Of a DNA stretch of 48,533 bases, positions 23,817 to 33,324 are shown one piece after another (within the stretch, counting starts at the first letter, position 1; the number at the start of each line of letters is the position of its first letter). A program made the translations under genes and the position numbers. The notes under the pieces are model-generated. The model saw only the letters and a program-made list of their open reading frames with translations, did no database searches and had not been told where the DNA came from. The stretch is from JBCCCJ01 sp039029315 (GTDB lineage: Bacteria > Bacteroidota > Bacteroidia > J057). The stretch lies in NCBI GenBank assembly GCA_039029315.1, contig JBCCGK010000089.1:1-48533 (forward strand). Direction: 5' to 3'.

Positions 23817-26800
23817 TCAAGTGGGCTGAATCCCCAAAGGAAGCGGATCTTCTCGCTCTTTGACAAAGAAGCCAATCTTTAATGCATGGAGCAAACTAGG
23901 ATCTATAGGCTCCCGTCCAAAGGGATTTTTCGCCAAGCCTGTGTTCCCTTTGGGTTCAAAGGATGGGGTGGGGAATTCAGTAAGAAAAAGGGTATATCCA
24001 TCTGCTTCTGCGTTCCCTTCTCCAATCACCCGAAATCGATTGTTATGAAAACACACGGCAACGACCTCATGGCTAGCTGGAATGCTGGCCTTCAGGCGAA
24101 TGCACAGTGGCTGATCTTGTAAAGAGTCAGCCTCATTGCCAGAGATATCTACGGCTTCCAGGACTTGATAGCTGTTTCCTTCTTCTGACATCCAACTGAG
24201 GAGATGGAATTCTTCTGTGCTTAGTTCCGATAATTGGTTGGTGGGATCATAACTGTCTCTGGCGTCCTGGGTTGGAACCATCGCCACCTTTGCCTGAAGG
24301 GCCGGATGAGGGAGAACATCTACTTGGCCATCCAGCAATGAGCACTGTTGATCAGTTCGGATAGAATCTTTGGGATGAATAAAGGTCAATGTCTTTCCTA
24401 AACTGCACCATGCGCCTTCAATCGGAATGCTGATGGGCTCCCAATCATAGTTTGTCTGTTCTTCTGCAAACAAGGCTCGTGTTTTCAATTCTTGCCGAAT
24501 CCCTTTTCTCACCAATAATTGATGAGGAATGGGATGAGTAGACACAAACAATTTCAAACTAACGGTAGCAAAATCCCCTTCTTCTGATCGCCATCGCAAT
24601 TTCTGCAAATCGATCTGTGGTGCATCACCCGGATGAAAAATGATTTCTTCACTGATCTCCTGTATGGAGGCATCGTCTCCCAACATCATGAGATAAAAAT
24701 ACAATTGTTCAGACAGATCCTCCACCTCTGCACTCAAATGAAACTGTATGGGCTCTCGGATAAAATCAAACTGTGAGCTGTAGATATTCATTTCCGGGCT
24801 TGCGGTTACCGCTTCTCTTCCTGAGCCAGATGCTTTCAAGCTGAACCTTAGTGCAGGACGGATTCGAGACATGGGATCATTGAGTCGAGCTACCCGATGC
24901 TGCCCAACCTGTAGTTTGACTGCATCCATCGCTCGTTTTGCCATGTCTTCATTCTGCTCATCACTGATTGTCACCAGCAATCGACCATTGTTTCTGAAAT
25001 GGTAGCCAGATGAAAAAGCTTCAAATTCATAGGCATATTTTTCCAACGCATGAGAACCTGTGACCATGAGAATATTGAGAGAAGAATCCCATTGGTGGGT
25101 CAGAAGATCCAGCATTTCTTTCCCTTCTTCCTCAATGGCTTGCACATGCACATACTCTGGCTCAGCCGGAAAGCGAGGAAAAATCCCCTGGTATGTTTGC
25201 TCGAAGGATAGGTTCGTCCCATCTTCCACTTCCAGATAGCACAGATTCATACTGGGCTTTTGGATCATCGCTTTTCCAATGTATTGCTCATCTGGCCCAA
25301 AGATGTCGATTCGGACCTGTCCATCCAGATACAAGGGAATCCCATCCAGCATTCCACATTTGACTACCCATTCTCCCGATTCATAGAGATATATGATCTC
25401 GTATGACTCTGCATTTCCAAGAGCAGACAAGGTAGAGTCATAATAGGGACCAGTGGGGTCTTTGAGTTTTTTGATGAGTTCTTCGGCAAATTCCTCAGTT
25501 GGCAAGGTTCGATGGACATACATTTCCTTGCTCAGAGAGGCCAGGGTGTCAGCTGGAAGATGGACAAGCGCTTTTGCTGATTCTGCCGCTGCCAAGGCCC
25601 GTTCATAGTCGCGCTGTAGTTGTTCAATCTCTTCTCTTTGTTGTCGAAAGCTCGCCTCCACAAACCTCAATTCTTCCTCATTGAGCCAGTGATCCATTTG
25701 ATTCCGAATGTTTTGGTATCGTATTTCATCATTCTCTTCTTGAAAATACCAATTCCAGGCCGCCATTTCCTCCATCTGTGTGTGGGTTGGTTGCTGTTCC
25801 CACAGCAAGTAGGCAATGGAATCTATTCGTTTGTTGGCCCAGCCTTTTTTGCAGAGCCATTCATCATGAGGATCAGTGACTGCAATCTGCACTTGTTGGA
25901 GCTTGGGGTGATCATTCCAGAGCGGCGCCGCGGCCTCTCCCCCATCAGCCGTTCCATAGATATTTTTTTCCCATTGATGATGCTCAATTACTGCTTGCCA
26001 GAGCTGTCGTTGCAGGACAAGATTTTCTCGTCCGAATTCCTGAATCCATTCCAGACAACGCGGCCAGAAGTTGATCAGGGAATCATGCATGGGTTCCACA
26101 TAAGGGCCAAATTCATCCTGGTCTGCAATAATCAACAAGGATTGCTCAAGAATCTCCAGGACTGCATCTTTTGTAGCGTCGAGATGATCGGGATAGTTAA
26201 GTTCATCCAGGAAAGACACGCCACGCTTTTTGCTGTCGATTCTCAAATAAATGCGCCGCCGGGAGTAGCTTCCATCATTGAGTCGGACCATCCGCAGAAA
26301 AATCTTCCGCATAAAGTCCTTGTGGGCTTCATCTGGCAGACTGTTGTAGACCTGGTTAGCATATTTTCCCAATGCGCCATTGATGCCACCAAGCTTGTTT
26401 TCATAGGCGTTTTGAGTAAATATCCGCTTGCTGGTATCCCGGTACTTATACAATTGGTGTAAGGTAAAAGACAGGAGGGGCAAAGCTCCCGGAGCATAAT
26501 TGATCTCTTCAAGAATTTGATTGATCAACTCTTCTGATTCGAAATCATAAGCAATCACCCAGGCAGGTTTCACCATGGCTTCCCGCAATTCCTCCAATTC
26601 CATGGGAGGGAGTCGGTAGAGGAAATAGCGGAGGAGTTTTTCATCCCAGAAGCTTTCCTGCTCAATAAAGGTTGATTTTAGCCGCCACTCAAAATCTGAC
26701 CGAATCGTAATCACGAGTTTCAAGGGTGCTGGGCGCTTGTTTGCCTGTTGATAATGAACAATCCTTTGGGTGAGGGCGATCAACTGTTGTTCACAATCTT

Positions 26801-28049
26801 CTCGCTCTGCCTCATCTTCTGTGAACATTTCTTCATATTGATCGATCAGCACTACAGCTTTCTCTTCCGCACTCATGTGTTCCAACTCCTGCCATTTTGC
26901 CTTATCACGATTTCCTGGCCGGAGGACGATAAACTGTTTCTCGGACCATGCATATGATTGTTGGAGAAAAGGAAACAAGCCTGCTTTGACTGTAGAAGAT
27001 TTTCCCTGGCCGGAAGGCGCAGATACCACCAAAATAGAAAATTTGGAGAGCTTGGCATTCATTTCCTGAATGGCTCTGGTTCTCCCAAAAAATGTGGCAA
27101 CAGCTTGTTCGTCTTGCCCATATGCCTTGAGTCCCTGATAGGGATTTCGGTCTGGCGCTTTGGGCAAATTCAGCCGATGACCAGGCTCCAAAAAAATGAA
27201 TTCCCCCTTGGTGTCATGCTTACTCAAGGTGAAGATCGCTGGGCTTTGTTTCGCGCCCTGCTTGTTGGATTCCTCCTCAACAATCCGACGGATATAGCTG
27301 TACAACTCTGTGGCTGTGATGACTCCATCGCTTCGGTTGCCTCTTTCGTCTCTGGCAGACCCCTTGAGTTCAATGGCTTGACGCAGGGCAAAGGCAAATG
27401 GTGAATTTTTTGCTTCAGAAGTATCTCCACCCAGTATTTCTGCCCTTAGCCCCAGACTATCATGAGAAATCAGGTCCAATGCTTTTTGATCACTGGCAGA
27501 GGAGGTAATGACCTGCCAGGCAGGATGCTCAATAAAACGCATGAACCGTTCTTCATAGAGCTGCTCCTTTTTTTCTCTGGTAAATAGACTGCGAAATCCG
27601 GCAGACCATTGAAAAGAACCCGCAAAACAACAATCCAAAATCAACAAGCCATGCTTACAGGGAAGCTTCAACAGGGCTGAATGCAACACATCCATCGGAA
27701 CCAATTTGGCGATTCCTTTAGATTCGGCATCTACTGGAACCAAATAGCCCTCTGGATCTTTTTCACTGTCAATAGCGATTCCGTGACCCGCGAAGTAAAA
27801 AATGACCCGATCCTCCGCCTTGACGATTGAAGGCATCTTCTGGAACATCTCCTCCATCTCAGCCTTTGTTGCATTGTAGAGCGCATGAACCTTGTATTTG
27901 TGATCATTGCCTAAGAGTCGCGCCATATCTTTGGCATCCTTGACTGCGGTCTTCAAGCTGGAGACATGCTGATAGGCATCATTACCGATGATGAAGGCAT
28001 GACTGGTCTTAAAAGGAAGCAAGGAATTGGTGGTAGTCTCACGAGGCAT
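23817..28049 (-). CDS. Caspase-like protease / nSTAND ATPase with beta-rich C-terminal module (paralog D)
   Basis: 1410 residues. The caspase fold (15-275) has His89 in FYFAGHG and Cys141 in ILDCCFAG; its active-site loop AIDSEKDPEGYLVPVD is identical to paralog C, so these two are the closest pair. The nSTAND ATPase spans about 295-770 with P-loop APSGQGKSS, VVLIDQYEEMF as Walker B, IRSDFEW and EPMHDSLINFWP. After a coiled coil (about 825-875) come about 530 residues of mostly beta-strand sequence, with SYEIIYLYESGEWVVK, a region ending ALRFSLKASGSG, and LCIRLKASIPASHEVVAVCF near the end. The last part recalls the DUF4384-like beta domains found behind other caspase proteins, but I cannot name the whole module. 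It is the first gene of the minus-strand array and faces away from the enolase-superfamily gene. Confidence 0.93.
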   Translation of the reverse strand: MPRETTTNSLLPFKTSHAFIIGNDAYQHVSSLKTAVKDAKDMARLLGNDHKYKVHALYNATKAEMEEMFQKMPSIVKAEDRVIFYFAGHGIAIDSEKDPEGYLVPVDAESKGIAKLVPMDVLHSALLKLPCKHGLLILDCCFAGSFQWSAGFRSLFTREKKEQLYEERFMRFIEHPAWQVITSSASDQKALDLISHDSLGLRAEILGGDTSEAKNSPFAFALRQAIELKGSARDERGNRSDGVITATELYSYIRRIVEEESNKQGAKQSPAIFTLSKHDTKGEFIFLEPGHRLNLPKAPDRNPYQGLKAYGQDEQAVATFFGRTRAIQEMNAKLSKFSILVVSAPSGQGKSSTVKAGLFPFLQQSYAWSEKQFIVLRPGNRDKAKWQELEHMSAEEKAVVLIDQYEEMFTEDEAEREDCEQQLIALTQRIVHYQQANKRPAPLKLVITIRSDFEWRLKSTFIEQESFWDEKLLRYFLYRLPPMELEELREAMVKPAWVIAYDFESEELINQILEEINYAPGALPLLSFTLHQLYKYRDTSKRIFTQNAYENKLGGINGALGKYANQVYNSLPDEAHKDFMRKIFLRMVRLNDGSYSRRRIYLRIDSKKRGVSFLDELNYPDHLDATKDAVLEILEQSLLIIADQDEFGPYVEPMHDSLINFWPRCLEWIQEFGRENLVLQRQLWQAVIEHHQWEKNIYGTADGGEAAAPLWNDHPKLQQVQIAVTDPHDEWLCKKGWANKRIDSIAYLLWEQQPTHTQMEEMAAWNWYFQEENDEIRYQNIRNQMDHWLNEEELRFVEASFRQQREEIEQLQRDYERALAAAESAKALVHLPADTLASLSKEMYVHRTLPTEEFAEELIKKLKDPTGPYYDSTLSALGNAESYEIIYLYESGEWVVKCGMLDGIPLYLDGQVRIDIFGPDEQYIGKAMIQKPSMNLCYLEVEDGTNLSFEQTYQGIFPRFPAEPEYVHVQAIEEEGKEMLDLLTHQWDSSLNILMVTGSHALEKYAYEFEAFSSGYHFRNNGRLLVTISDEQNEDMAKRAMDAVKLQVGQHRVARLNDPMSRIRPALRFSLKASGSGREAVTASPEMNIYSSQFDFIREPIQFHLSAEVEDLSEQLYFYLMMLGDDASIQEISEEIIFHPGDAPQIDLQKLRWRSEEGDFATVSLKLFVSTHPIPHQLLVRKGIRQELKTRALFAEEQTNYDWEPISIPIEGAWCSLGKTLTFIHPKDSIRTDQQCSLLDGQVDVLPHPALQAKVAMVPTQDARDSYDPTNQLSELSTEEFHLLSWMSEEGNSYQVLEAVDISGNEADSLQDQPLCIRLKASIPASHEVVAVCFHNNRFRVIGEGNAEADGYTLFLTEFPTPSFEPKGNTGLAKNPFGREPIDPSLLHALKIGFFVKEREDPLPLGIQPT

Positions 28050-28329
28050 ATTCGGACAAATTATGTAGTATTCTAAACGACTCTAAGAAAGGGTGAAGGC
28101 ACCTCTTCGGTCTATTCAGGTGAATCAAACGAAGCTATCACAGCATCAGGAAGCGGGACAGAGGATTGGCAATCTATAATCCTCCCTTCAGTCAAGCTTG
28201 TCATCAGCAGAAGTGTTTCGGATATCCCATTCATATGCGAACAACAATCAAAGTGAATGTTGGCTGGGAAATTACCCAAATGCAAGAATTTCTCTCATTC
28301 ATTCAAGTTTTTTTTCAATAAATTCGAAG

Positions 28330-28337
28330 TACATTTG
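28330..28337 (+). promoter_or_regulatory. Bacteroidota -7 box for the enolase-superfamily gene
   Basis: TACATTTG, an exact TAnnTTTG match, 36 bp before the ATG at 28374. A T-rich stretch lies about 20 bp upstream but has no clean TTTG. Confidence 0.45.
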
Positions 28338-28373
28338 TTCTCATATTTTAATTCTGAAGGCCGAATTCTTTCC

Positions 28374-29660
28374 ATGTCTCAATTTTCTTCTTCACCTCGC
28401 TCTATTCAACGTCGACATTTTCTCAAAACAACGGTAGGTGCCGGATTGCTAGCCGGATGGATGACGAGCTGTCAGGATGAAGGGAATGCTCATCAAACAG
28501 ACCCACCTTCTGTCGCAGTGAGTCGACAACCCATGATGCTTCAGGAAATCAAAGAAGCATTTTATGACGATGTCATCATTGATCGACTAGAAGTGGTTCG
28601 CGTGGAAAAAGCAGGCGGCCTTGAGTTCGTCCGGGCCTATTCTACAGATGGGGCGATTGGGATCATTCCAGCCAGTCCTGAATTGAAGTACCTGATGCCA
28701 ATTTTTCAGGCGTTGATTCTCCCCTTTTTTAAAGGGAGAAACGCCCTGGACATTGAATCCCTGATTGATGAAATTTATCGACATGCGTCCAATTATACCT
28801 TTGCAGGCATGCCTTTCTGGACCTGTGTGGCTCATGCAGAATTGGCGATTCTGGATATGCTTGGCAAAGTAGCTGCAAGGCCTGTAGCAGACTTTTTTGG
28901 CAGTTCTCTTCGAAAAAAAATTCCTGTATATCTGTCTACATTTGATCGAGTCAGCTCTGCGGAAGCTTATATCGATCAGATCCAACAAGCGATAGAGGGC
29001 ACATATATCCGAGCGGTAAAACTTCAGATCGGAGGCCAAATGAGCAATAATGCTGATTGCCTTCCCGGAAGAACAGAAAAGTTGATTCCCCTTGCCAGAA
29101 AAGCTTTGGGAGATGACTTCACACTTTATGTAGATGCCAATGGCTCCTATGATGCCGACAAAGCAATAGAGATCGGTCAGCTGCTTCAGGATCACGGAGT
29201 TGCCTTATTTGAAGAGCCCTGTCCCTGGCAGGATGTTGTAGCGACCAAAGCTGTTTCAGATCGATTGTCTATGGATATCGGAGGAGGAAAACAAAACAGC
29301 AGTCTGCATCAGTTTGCCCACCTGATGAATGAAGGAGTAGTCAATCTGATTCAACCCAATGTTCATCATGTAGGAGGCTTTATCCGAAGCCTGCGCATCG
29401 TCAGAATGGCGGAGCAGGCTGGCTTGTCCGTCAGTTTTCCCAATCCGGGCATAGGGCCATCCAATGCTTATATGTTGCATCTGGCTTCCATTTGTTCAAA
29501 TATGGGGCCCTTTCAGGAATTTCGGCCTGATACCTATCCAGAAGGCATCTACTTTCCTGCCACCATCGTTGAATTTGGTAAGCTCACCGCTTCCCTTGGA
29601 GCAGGATGGGGAATCGGGTATGATTCACAGATTTGGCCCAATATGAAAGTACTCAGCTAA
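28374..29660 (+). CDS. Tat-exported mandelate racemase/muconate lactonizing-type enzyme
   Basis: 428 residues of the enolase superfamily. A twin-arginine signal (RRHFLKTTVGAGLLAGW) ends in MTSC, a near-lipobox, so it may be a Tat-exported lipoprotein. The barrel shows the lysine strand AVKLQIGG near 215, the metal ligands Asp in VDANGSYD near 250 and Glu in FEEPCPWQ near 280, a third acidic position in DIGGGKQN near 300, and a QPNVHHVGG strand that would carry the His side of the active site. Members of this superfamily abstract a proton next to a carboxylate (epimerases, dehydratases, cycloisomerases); the substrate cannot be told. The start at 28374 is chosen because the twin-arginine motif follows it closely and a -7 box precedes it. 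The next gene follows after 82 bp on the same strand. Confidence 0.85.
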   Translation: MSQFSSSPRSIQRRHFLKTTVGAGLLAGWMTSCQDEGNAHQTDPPSVAVSRQPMMLQEIKEAFYDDVIIDRLEVVRVEKAGGLEFVRAYSTDGAIGIIPASPELKYLMPIFQALILPFFKGRNALDIESLIDEIYRHASNYTFAGMPFWTCVAHAELAILDMLGKVAARPVADFFGSSLRKKIPVYLSTFDRVSSAEAYIDQIQQAIEGTYIRAVKLQIGGQMSNNADCLPGRTEKLIPLARKALGDDFTLYVDANGSYDADKAIEIGQLLQDHGVALFEEPCPWQDVVATKAVSDRLSMDIGGGKQNSSLHQFAHLMNEGVVNLIQPNVHHVGGFIRSLRIVRMAEQAGLSVSFPNPGIGPSNAYMLHLASICSNMGPFQEFRPDTYPEGIYFPATIVEFGKLTASLGAGWGIGYDSQIWPNMKVLS

Positions 29661-29742
29661 GAGGCGCGGTGCAAGAAAGGTCCGGGCAATGAAGGAGACA
29701 TACATGCAAGTGCTTTCATTCACACATCAAACCATCTTCCTT

Positions 29743-30927
29743 ATGAATAGACGTTTCCTCTTGGTTTTGTTCTGTCTTTCGATTGGTCATCAGCTGGGAT
29801 TCGCCCAAACCTATGTCAGTGGTTCCCTCCAACAGGACGAATCCCTTAGAACCTATCGGATTTTCCTTCCAGCAAGCTATGAACCGGGACAAAGTCTTCC
29901 CCTTGTGATCAATCTTCATGGATTGGGATCAACAGATGTAGAGCAAATTCTCTATTCCAGGATGGACGCAGTTGCTGATTCGGTCGGATTCATTGTCGTC
30001 TATCCACAAGGCATAGAATTGAGTCTGAATGGGCAGACAAGCACACACTGGAATGCAGGCTTTGGGACAGGTATAGATGATTTGGGCTTTTTGAGCAAAC
30101 TTATCGATAGATTATACACGGATTATCAAATTGATTTGAGCAGGGTCTATTCCACTGGTATGTCCAATGGAGGGTTTATGAGTTATCATCTCGCCTGTCA
30201 ACTGTCTGATCGCATTGCTGCCATCGCATCAGTTACAGGTGCGATCACTGTTCTGGACATCGCCAATTGTGCGCTCGAAAGGCCCATGCCTATCATGCAA
30301 ATTCACGGGACTGCTGACCCAACTGTTCCCTTTGGAGGAACTGCACCCTTCACCCCTTCTATTCCTGATGTGGTTAATTTTTGGGTAGGTCATAATCAGT
30401 GCGACATCACACCGGATACCCTCGTCCTGCCTGATGTCGATCAATCTGACTCTACGACAGCTATCAGAGTTCGATATGCAGCTTGTGACAGCAGCGTAGA
30501 GGTTCATTTCTATATCATCGATGGGGGAGGGCATTCCTGGCCGGGTGCAGAACCTATTCCAGGACTCAATCCAACCAACCAGGATTTCTCAGCCAGCGAA
30601 GTCATTTGGGAGTTCTTTTCTCATTATGTACATCCCAATCCTGCTGTAGGGACTCTCCTCTCTTCAGATCCTGTACTCGATATCACAGCTTTTCTTCATC
30701 CTATTCCAAATCCTGTAGCCGACCTTCTGAGGATTGAGGTGAAAGATCGGCTTGTAAATCATATTCGAATCACCGACTTGCAGGGACGAATCCTGTGGCA
30801 GCAAAAACAAATGTCTCCTCGAACTCGATGGGACATTCACGCCGATTCATGGCCTGGTGCTATCTATTTCCTTCATATAGAGACCGAGCACGGACATATT
30901 GTTCAAAAACTCATTCGGAAAAATTGA
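29743..30927 (+). CDS. Secreted esterase of the PHB-depolymerase/feruloyl-esterase type with T9SS sorting domain
   Basis: 394 residues. A Sec signal (RRFLLVLFCLSIGHQLGFAQ) is followed by an alpha/beta-hydrolase domain of the LpqC/Esterase_phb kind: oxyanion region INLHGLGST, nucleophile Ser in GMSNGGFM, Asp in HGTADPTVP and His in GGGHSWPG. Between residues 315 and 394 lies a type A T9SS C-terminal domain (PIPNPVADLLRIE, a central ITDLQGRI, then YFLHIE and a final VQKLIRKN). The product is therefore exported by the type IX system and probably attached to the surface or released, to cleave ester bonds in polymers such as polyhydroxyalkanoates or feruloylated xylans. The start at 29743 is chosen because the signal peptide begins there; an in-frame ATG 18 codons earlier is less likely. 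Confidence 0.9.
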   Translation: MNRRFLLVLFCLSIGHQLGFAQTYVSGSLQQDESLRTYRIFLPASYEPGQSLPLVINLHGLGSTDVEQILYSRMDAVADSVGFIVVYPQGIELSLNGQTSTHWNAGFGTGIDDLGFLSKLIDRLYTDYQIDLSRVYSTGMSNGGFMSYHLACQLSDRIAAIASVTGAITVLDIANCALERPMPIMQIHGTADPTVPFGGTAPFTPSIPDVVNFWVGHNQCDITPDTLVLPDVDQSDSTTAIRVRYAACDSSVEVHFYIIDGGGHSWPGAEPIPGLNPTNQDFSASEVIWEFFSHYVHPNPAVGTLLSSDPVLDITAFLHPIPNPVADLLRIEVKDRLVNHIRITDLQGRILWQQKQMSPRTRWDIHADSWPGAIYFLHIETEHGHIVQKLIRKN

Positions 30928-31038
30928 GCTGAACAACTCTTTGGCGAATTGGAGAGACGACAGAAAAGACCTCACATTGAATATTTTCCAATAAACAAAT
31001 TGCGTAATATTGAATAAAGCGCCTGCGTCTCGCAATTT

Positions 31039-33324
31039 ATGAAGTGGAGAGTTGTTGTATTTCTGTCCGGGCTTCTGATGAGTTATCTGTTTGCCTTCTC
31101 ACAGGTGAATGAGCAATCTGCACAACAGAAGGTGGAGAGGCTCAGGAACAGTGGTCAGTTACATGAAGCATCCAGACAACTCAGCAAGATTGCATCCGAT
31201 TACTGGAAGCAGGGTGCATATCCCAAAGCGATCACACATTATCAACAAGCCCTTGAGCATTTCAGGGAGTTGCAAAACATCAATGGCATTGCAGATACCT
31301 ACAGCCATCTGGGAATGATATATTCAGATATGGGCGAGTATGAACAAGCTGTGGTCTATTTGAATAAGAATCTCCAGACGCGAATAGAAGAAGGGAAACG
31401 GAAAAAAATCCTCCGAAGCCTGATCAACCTCTCTGTGGTGCTCAATAATCTGGAGCGATACGAAGAATCTATTCTTCATCTCAAACAAGCCAAAATCATT
31501 GCACAGGATCTCAATGATTCTGAAAAAATGCGCAGTTGCTACGGTATGCTGGCAGAAACCTATGAAAAAATTGGCGACCTGGAACAAACTCGGGTTCACT
31601 TTGATCTATACCGTTCCTTTCACGAGATGATCCAGCGCAAAAAAGAAGCGAAAAATCAACAAAAACTGGCTGAAGCAAAGGCACAAGCAGAGATTCTTGA
31701 GTTCCAGAAAAAAAATCAGCGATTGGAACTAGAACTCCGCAATCGAGAACTCCAGATTCGGCAACAACAATTGGCACAAAAGCAGGCGGAACTTCAGGAC
31801 ATAGAATCCCTGCTGGTCCAGTTCGACTCTGCGAACAGAGCACTGATTCTCCACGCGGACAAAAAGGATCTGGTCATTCTGACACTCCAGGAACAAAAGC
31901 GAAGCAGGAAACTGGCATTGGAAAAGGCAAAAATGGGACAACAGGCCATGATGGGAGTTCTGATTTTTTTTGGCATATTCGGGATTGTCTTGCTCAGAAA
32001 TTATCGACAAAAAACCAGGATGACCGATAAGCTGAAGCGAAAAAATCAGGAAATCCTTTATGGCAAACACCAGTTGGAGGAAAGCAATCAGCAATTGGAG
32101 GAAGCAGCCAAACGCGCACAGGCTGCCTCTCATGCCAAGTCTCAATTCTTATCGACGATCAGTCATGAGATTCGAACACCGATGAACTCTGTCATTGGAT
32201 TCACGAATCTTTTGCGGATGGACAATCCTCTTCCTCACCAGGACCAGTATCTCAAGACCCTCGAATTTTCGGCGAATCACCTGCTCGCTCTGATCAATGA
32301 TGTATTGGATTTTAGCAAAATTGAAGCAGGAAAACTGGAACTGGATCTCAGTCCAATGGATATAGAGGAACTAATGACTCATTTGCGGCAAACCTTCCTT
32401 CCCAAAGCGGAGGAATCCGGCATTCACCTTTATGTCCAAGCCAATCGCCCAATCAAGCAATTGGTGATGGGAGACATGGTTCGCCTCAACCAGATCCTGA
32501 CCAATCTGGTCGGGAACGCCATCAAATTCACTGCTGAAGGAGAGGTAAGCATTCGCTATCAACTCATAGAAGAGAAAGAAGACAAGCTCCTTTGTAGAAT
32601 ATCAGTCTCGGATACAGGCATAGGCATTTCGCCAGAAAAGTGCGAAGCGATATTCGAGCAATTTACCCAGGCCAATTCCGACACGACCAGAAAATTCGGA
32701 GGGACAGGTCTTGGTTTGGCCATTTCCAAACATTTGACAGAACTCATGGGCGGGAGAATCTGGGTTGAAAGTGAAGAAGGGAAAGGCTCAAATTTTCATA
32801 TAGAGATTCCTTTTCACAGCTGTCAGCCCGTCCAGACGACTCCCCTTTCGGAGGATGTCCAACAGACTACAGACATCCAGGACTTCGAAGGCATGAGCAT
32901 TCTGGTAGCCGATGACAATCCCATCAACATCGTGATTGTAGAGCAATTCCTCCAGCGATGGAAAGTTGAAGTAGAGACAGTCGAAGACGGAGAGGAAGCT
33001 GTGCGACAGCTCCTGGCACACCCTGGCAGATTCGATTTGGTTTTGATGGATCTCCAAATGCCTGTCATGGATGGCTATGAAGCCACGCTTACCATTCGTG
33101 CCCAGGCAGACCCTTATTTCCAGCAATTGGGGATTATTGCCCTGACAGCAAGTGCTTCTACTGAGGTTCAGGACAAAGTCAAAGCCAGCAAACTGAATGG
33201 TCATTTGTCCAAGCCATTCAATCCCCAGGATTTATTTGACACGCTGAAGCCATATTATCTCGCCTCTGGGAAATACGTCTCTCAAGAGATCCAAATTCAA
33301 GCAGACAGGACCTCTACCTCCTAA
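31039..33324 (+). CDS. Hybrid sensor histidine kinase with periplasmic TPR domain
   Basis: 761 residues. A Sec signal (1-22) leads to TPR repeats (about 45-190), a long coiled coil (195-300), one membrane segment (about 304-320) and the cytoplasmic kinase: HisKA with phospho-acceptor His376 in SHEIRTPMNS, an HATPase_c domain with N-box NLVGNAIKF, G1 SDTGIGIS and G2 FGGTGLGLA, and a receiver domain (about 618-740) with ADDN and acceptor Asp671 in LVLMDLQMP, plus LTAS and the Lys of LSKPF. This layout is common in Bacteroidota. No output domain or partner regulator is adjacent, so the target is unknown. Its 3' end overlaps the convergent DUF3570 gene by 11 bp. Confidence 0.95.
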   Translation: MKWRVVVFLSGLLMSYLFAFSQVNEQSAQQKVERLRNSGQLHEASRQLSKIASDYWKQGAYPKAITHYQQALEHFRELQNINGIADTYSHLGMIYSDMGEYEQAVVYLNKNLQTRIEEGKRKKILRSLINLSVVLNNLERYEESILHLKQAKIIAQDLNDSEKMRSCYGMLAETYEKIGDLEQTRVHFDLYRSFHEMIQRKKEAKNQQKLAEAKAQAEILEFQKKNQRLELELRNRELQIRQQQLAQKQAELQDIESLLVQFDSANRALILHADKKDLVILTLQEQKRSRKLALEKAKMGQQAMMGVLIFFGIFGIVLLRNYRQKTRMTDKLKRKNQEILYGKHQLEESNQQLEEAAKRAQAASHAKSQFLSTISHEIRTPMNSVIGFTNLLRMDNPLPHQDQYLKTLEFSANHLLALINDVLDFSKIEAGKLELDLSPMDIEELMTHLRQTFLPKAEESGIHLYVQANRPIKQLVMGDMVRLNQILTNLVGNAIKFTAEGEVSIRYQLIEEKEDKLLCRISVSDTGIGISPEKCEAIFEQFTQANSDTTRKFGGTGLGLAISKHLTELMGGRIWVESEEGKGSNFHIEIPFHSCQPVQTTPLSEDVQQTTDIQDFEGMSILVADDNPINIVIVEQFLQRWKVEVETVEDGEEAVRQLLAHPGRFDLVLMDLQMPVMDGYEATLTIRAQADPYFQQLGIIALTASASTEVQDKVKASKLNGHLSKPFNPQDLFDTLKPYYLASGKYVSQEIQIQADRTSTS

